Source of the DNA: CAIWHR01 sp963786625
GTDB lineage: Bacteria > Pseudomonadota > Gammaproteobacteria > Burkholderiales > Casimicrobiaceae
NCBI GenBank assembly: GCA_963786625.1
Contig: CAWAZS010000014.1
Coordinates: forward strand, 558,001-622,000
DNA: 64,000 bases
Direction of reading: 5' to 3'
Shown: positions 61,498 to 64,000 of the stretch, piece by piece
Layout of the letters: each line of letters starts with the position of its first letter
Numbering within the stretch: the stretch's first letter is position 1
Position numbers and translations under genes: made by a program
Notes under the pieces: model-generated
Databases searched by the model: none
What the model saw: only the letters and a program-made list of their open reading frames with translations
What the model was told of the DNA's origin: nothing

Positions 61498-62112
61498 TCA
61501 AGCCAGCTCGTCGGCAAATCGATGATTGACGTCGCGGTGATGGACCTCGTCTGCCCGGACGGCGACGATGACGTCGCGCAACCGCGCCTCGGGCGCAAGC
61601 TTCCAGTAATCGATGGCTATCCTGGGCGCCGGGACGTTGGCATAGGTGCCGTCGTCCACGCCGGCCAGATACTCGGTGTAGCTGTGGACAGCCTCCTCCT
61701 CGAAGTAGCCCGTTACGCGATGGGCAGTCCTGGGCGACAACAGGTACAGCAGAAAGAAGGAATTGTAGAAGATGCCTTGAGCCAGAATGATCAGCACACG
61801 CTCGATTCGCGAGGGCCGGGCGATGTGCATGAACGTCATCAGGTGCATGCGCTCGTTCTCCGCTTCTTCCAGGAGCGTATGGATCCAGCCGCGATCATCT
61901 TCCATTCGACGCAGCGACTGCAGGTGTTGCAGGGCGCCGGCGACCATGCCCGGCACCGCGGCGACCGTTTCCAGAACGACTGCGCGATGGCCATACCGCC
62001 GGGCGAAAAAGGCGTCGGCGAAGAATCGCAGAAGCTTGGTGAAAGCATAGGCGACGCGATCCGAAAAATCCTTTGCAGGGTGATGTCGCTCGAGCGCCGT
62101 TGCAGCAGGCAT
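61498..62112 (-). CDS. aox: Alternative oxidase (di-iron ubiquinol oxidase)
   Basis: 204 residues from MPAATALERHH at 62112, with GAGAGGGATGCC before the ATG. An in-frame start at 62218 is less likely. All four di-iron motifs are present: LETVAAVPGM (Glu48), EENERMH-type motif EAENERMHLM (Glu87, His90), EEEAVHSY, and ADEVHHRDVNH. The hydrophobic segment ILAQGIFYNSFFLLYLLS anchors it in the membrane. It oxidises ubiquinol and reduces oxygen to water without pumping protons and is insensitive to cyanide or NO in known members. The gene is known in relatively few bacteria. Confidence 0.93.
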   Translation of the reverse strand: MPAATALERHHPAKDFSDRVAYAFTKLLRFFADAFFARRYGHRAVVLETVAAVPGMVAGALQHLQSLRRMEDDRGWIHTLLEEAENERMHLMTFMHIARPSRIERVLIILAQGIFYNSFFLLYLLSPRTAHRVTGYFEEEAVHSYTEYLAGVDDGTYANVPAPRIAIDYWKLAPEARLRDVIVAVRADEVHHRDVNHRFADELA

Positions 62113-62434
62113 GGCATCCCTCTCTGAATGGGTGGAGGCCCGGGACAGGGTCGCCATCGCACGAAGGTCCCTACGGCAGTTGCCGGTCGGCGCAGACGTG
62201 TAAGCATCCACGCTCATCATCCCCCGTTCTTCCCGAGTCTCCTGTACGGAAGCGCACATTCCGGGCGGATTCCGCATCGTCCGGCATGGGTCGTCCGCAG
62301 CGCACGCGCCCCGCATGGCAGTATCGGGTGCGCGGGTTCGCGTCTTGGGGAGCTCTGCCCCCTTTGCCCGATCCCTATCCCGTGGCAGGGAGCCCGTGCG
62401 ATACTACCGCGCCATTCGCGCCGACTCCGCTCAC
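62113..62434. other. Divergent promoter region with one Crp/Fnr-like site
   Basis: 320 bp between the alternative oxidase (leftward) and the caspase-fold-like gene (rightward). It contains the palindrome at 62243-62258. No gene seen. Confidence 0.5.
62243..62258. promoter_or_regulatory. Crp/Fnr-like operator, site 13
   Basis: TGTACG-GAAG-CGCACA, 131 bp before the alternative oxidase start and 177 bp before the divergent gene. Confidence 0.6.
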
Positions 62435-64000
62435 ATGTCTGTTGCCACGAAGCTTGCCCTGCTGGCGTTGTTGCCCGTCGCGCTGTGGACCCATGACGTC
62501 CGCGCCGAGCGGAAGACGGTCTGCACCATCACCGTCAACTCGCCCGACGAAAAGGAGATGTTTCGTCGGGCATTGCCCCGGGACGAATATCAGTTCGTCG
62601 AGCTGGTGGAGCGGGGGCGTCCCGATTGGCTGGCCTCGGCTTGCCGCCAGGGCATCCGCTGCGATGTTCTGCTCATCTCCGGCCATTTCGACGACGGTGA
62701 CGAGTTCTACTCCGATCGCCTGGATGCGCGCGAGTTTCTGCCCGTCGACGAGATGGAGCGTGTCGCCTGCAGCGAAACCTGCCCCGGACTGTTTTCGCGG
62801 CTGAAGGAGGTCTACCTGTTCGGCTGCAACACGCTGAACACGCTGGCGCGCCGGAGCGCTTCGGCCGAGATCACGCGCAGTCTCGTCCGCTCCGGCCACT
62901 CCCCGGCCGACGCCGAGCGCCTGGCGCGCGAGCTGAGCGACCGGCACGCCGAAAGCAACCGGGATCGCATGCGCAGCGTCTTCAAGGACGTGCCGGTGAT
63001 CTACGGCTTTTCCGGCAAGGCGCCGCTCGGGCCGACGGCGGCCTCCGTGCTGGACCGTTATTTTCGATCCGGCGCCGGTGGGGAGATCGGCAGCGGCCGC
63101 GCGAGCGCAAAGCTTCGCAGCCTGTTTGCGCCCAGTTCCATGACCGTCGCCAGCGGCTTGGGCGATGCGGATCCCCAGGCGGGCTTTCGTCAGGACGTGT
63201 GCCATTTTTCCGACGATCGCCTGTCGCCGGCGCAGAAGGTGGGCTTCCTCCATCGGCTCCTCGCGCGGGACATGGCGGAAGTGCGCATGTTTCTGGACCA
63301 CATCGAACGCTACGCCGCCTCGCTGCGCGAAAGGGAGCGGCAATCGCCGCCGGTTGCGCGGGCGCTCGACGAGATAGCGCGCGATCAGACGGCACGCGCC
63401 CGGTATCTGGAGTTTGCGCGCGACGCCGACGAGCCGTCGGTGCGCTCGCGCATGATCGGCCTGGCGCGCAACCTGGGTTGGCTCACGCCTGCCGAGGAAC
63501 GGACGGAGTTCCTCCGGATGATTCGCGATCGGATAGCGGCGAATGCCGTGGGGTCGGCGGAGGTGGACCTGGTGTGCACGCGCAACAAGGATGGCGGGTT
63601 GGCCCGCGCGCTCGACGGTCTGCAGTTGTCCCCGGCGCAGGCCGACAAGGTGACCAGCGCCGCGATCCTGGCGTGCCTGGGCAGCAAGGAAGGTCACGCG
63701 CGAGTGCTGCGCGCGTTGACGAGCCCCGACGATGACGAAGTCGAGATCGCGCAGGTCTATCTGCGCCACTGGCCGATCGCCGACGTGAACGAGCTGCGGT
63801 CAGTGACCATGGGGATCGCGCGCATGAACGGATCGTATGCGCAGGTCCGCGCGCTCGACACGCTCGCCAGCCTTCGGTTGTCCGATCCCCAGAGCCTGGA
63901 CGAACTGACGCGCCTTTTCCCGGTAGCCAAGTCGGTCAACGTCCAGAGGGCGATCGCCGGAATCCTCATCCGCGCCGATTACCAGGCCCTCCCCAGGTCC
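62435..64000 (+). CDS. Secreted caspase-fold-like protein with helical repeats, cut by window edge
   Basis: 522 codons are open to the right edge from the ATG at 62435. Signal peptide to about residue 24. Residues ~28-140 have alternating strands and helices with VLLISGHFDDGDEF (His84) and EVYLFGCNTLN (Cys131), the spacing and setting of the His/Cys dyad in caspase-like and CHAT folds. Then a charged helical region with many Arg/Glu pairs and, from about residue 300, repeated short helices of HEAT/TPR type (SRMIGLARNLGWLTPAEERT). The enzyme call is tentative. The C-terminus is missing. Confidence 0.55.
   Translation, partial: MSVATKLALLALLPVALWTHDVRAERKTVCTITVNSPDEKEMFRRALPRDEYQFVELVERGRPDWLASACRQGIRCDVLLISGHFDDGDEFYSDRLDAREFLPVDEMERVACSETCPGLFSRLKEVYLFGCNTLNTLARRSASAEITRSLVRSGHSPADAERLARELSDRHAESNRDRMRSVFKDVPVIYGFSGKAPLGPTAASVLDRYFRSGAGGEIGSGRASAKLRSLFAPSSMTVASGLGDADPQAGFRQDVCHFSDDRLSPAQKVGFLHRLLARDMAEVRMFLDHIERYAASLRERERQSPPVARALDEIARDQTARARYLEFARDADEPSVRSRMIGLARNLGWLTPAEERTEFLRMIRDRIAANAVGSAEVDLVCTRNKDGGLARALDGLQLSPAQADKVTSAAILACLGSKEGHARVLRALTSPDDDEVEIAQVYLRHWPIADVNELRSVTMGIARMNGSYAQVRALDTLASLRLSDPQSLDELTRLFPVAKSVNVQRAIAGILIRADYQALPRS

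Overview
The window is GC-rich, densely coded chromosomal DNA. It most resembles a betaproteobacterium, probably of the order Burkholderiales. The signs are a PEP-CTERM exported protein, a YqjD/YqjE/YqjK-type gene trio, a DUF6600/FecR-like surface protein, CsbD, DUF1328 and DUF3309 small stress proteins, and a hairpin intergenic repeat of a kind I associate with Burkholderiales. No rRNA, tRNA, CRISPR array, phage or insertion sequence was recognised. The taxonomic call is inference from gene content.

Layout. 0-4 kb: a poly-HAMP/GAF sensor kinase that runs off the left edge. 4-11 kb: small membrane and stress proteins, a secreted zinc metalloprotease, and the YqjK/YqjE/YqjD-like operon. 11-16 kb: a signalling block with two response regulators, a sigma-54 activator, a CHASE3 histidine kinase and a Crp/Fnr regulator. 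16-25 kb: a ClsC-like phospholipase D lipoprotein, an AI-2E-family permease, entericidin, PRC-barrel, BON and SYLF proteins, and a secreted alpha/beta hydrolase that shares its C-terminal module with the metalloprotease. 25-38 kb: a radical SAM gene, a beta/gamma-crystallin protein and a very large cyclic beta-1,2-glucan synthase gene broken by about 15 reading-frame changes. 38-46 kb: BON and glycine-zipper lipoproteins, DUF6600, a lipase, an ABC exporter fused to a DJ-1/PfpI fragment, and a bactofilin. 46-51 kb: a hybrid kinase, a receiver-PAS protein, two Crp/Fnr regulators and small envelope proteins. 51-58 kb: small proteins, a Cys-pair repeat protein, a lower-GC patch with a PEP-CTERM protein and a duplicated 78-bp element, iron superoxide dismutase and a second AI-2E permease. 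58-64 kb: BON, DUF3309, DUF1345 and GGDEF proteins, an alternative oxidase, and a caspase-fold-like secreted protein cut by the right edge.

Main finding. A 16-bp palindrome, TGTNCG-N4-CGNACA, occurs 13 times, almost always between genes and typically 50-200 bp before a start codon. It lies before both Crp/Fnr-linked transcription units at 49 kb and before the BON, glycine-zipper, Cys-repeat, DUF3309, radical SAM, GGDEF, DUF1345 and alternative oxidase genes. Its symmetry and spacing are those of a Crp/Fnr operator. I infer a local regulon, run by one or more of the three Crp/Fnr paralogues here, that ties envelope stress proteins, c-di-GMP signalling and alternative respiration together.

Caveat. 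Many genes between 26 and 48 kb, plus a few near 57 and 61 kb, carry single-base frame changes that are mostly +1, while 0-25 kb and 49-56 kb are nearly clean. Uncorrected long-read errors are the simplest explanation, but real decay cannot be excluded. Broken genes are annotated as one feature each with the break positions stated.
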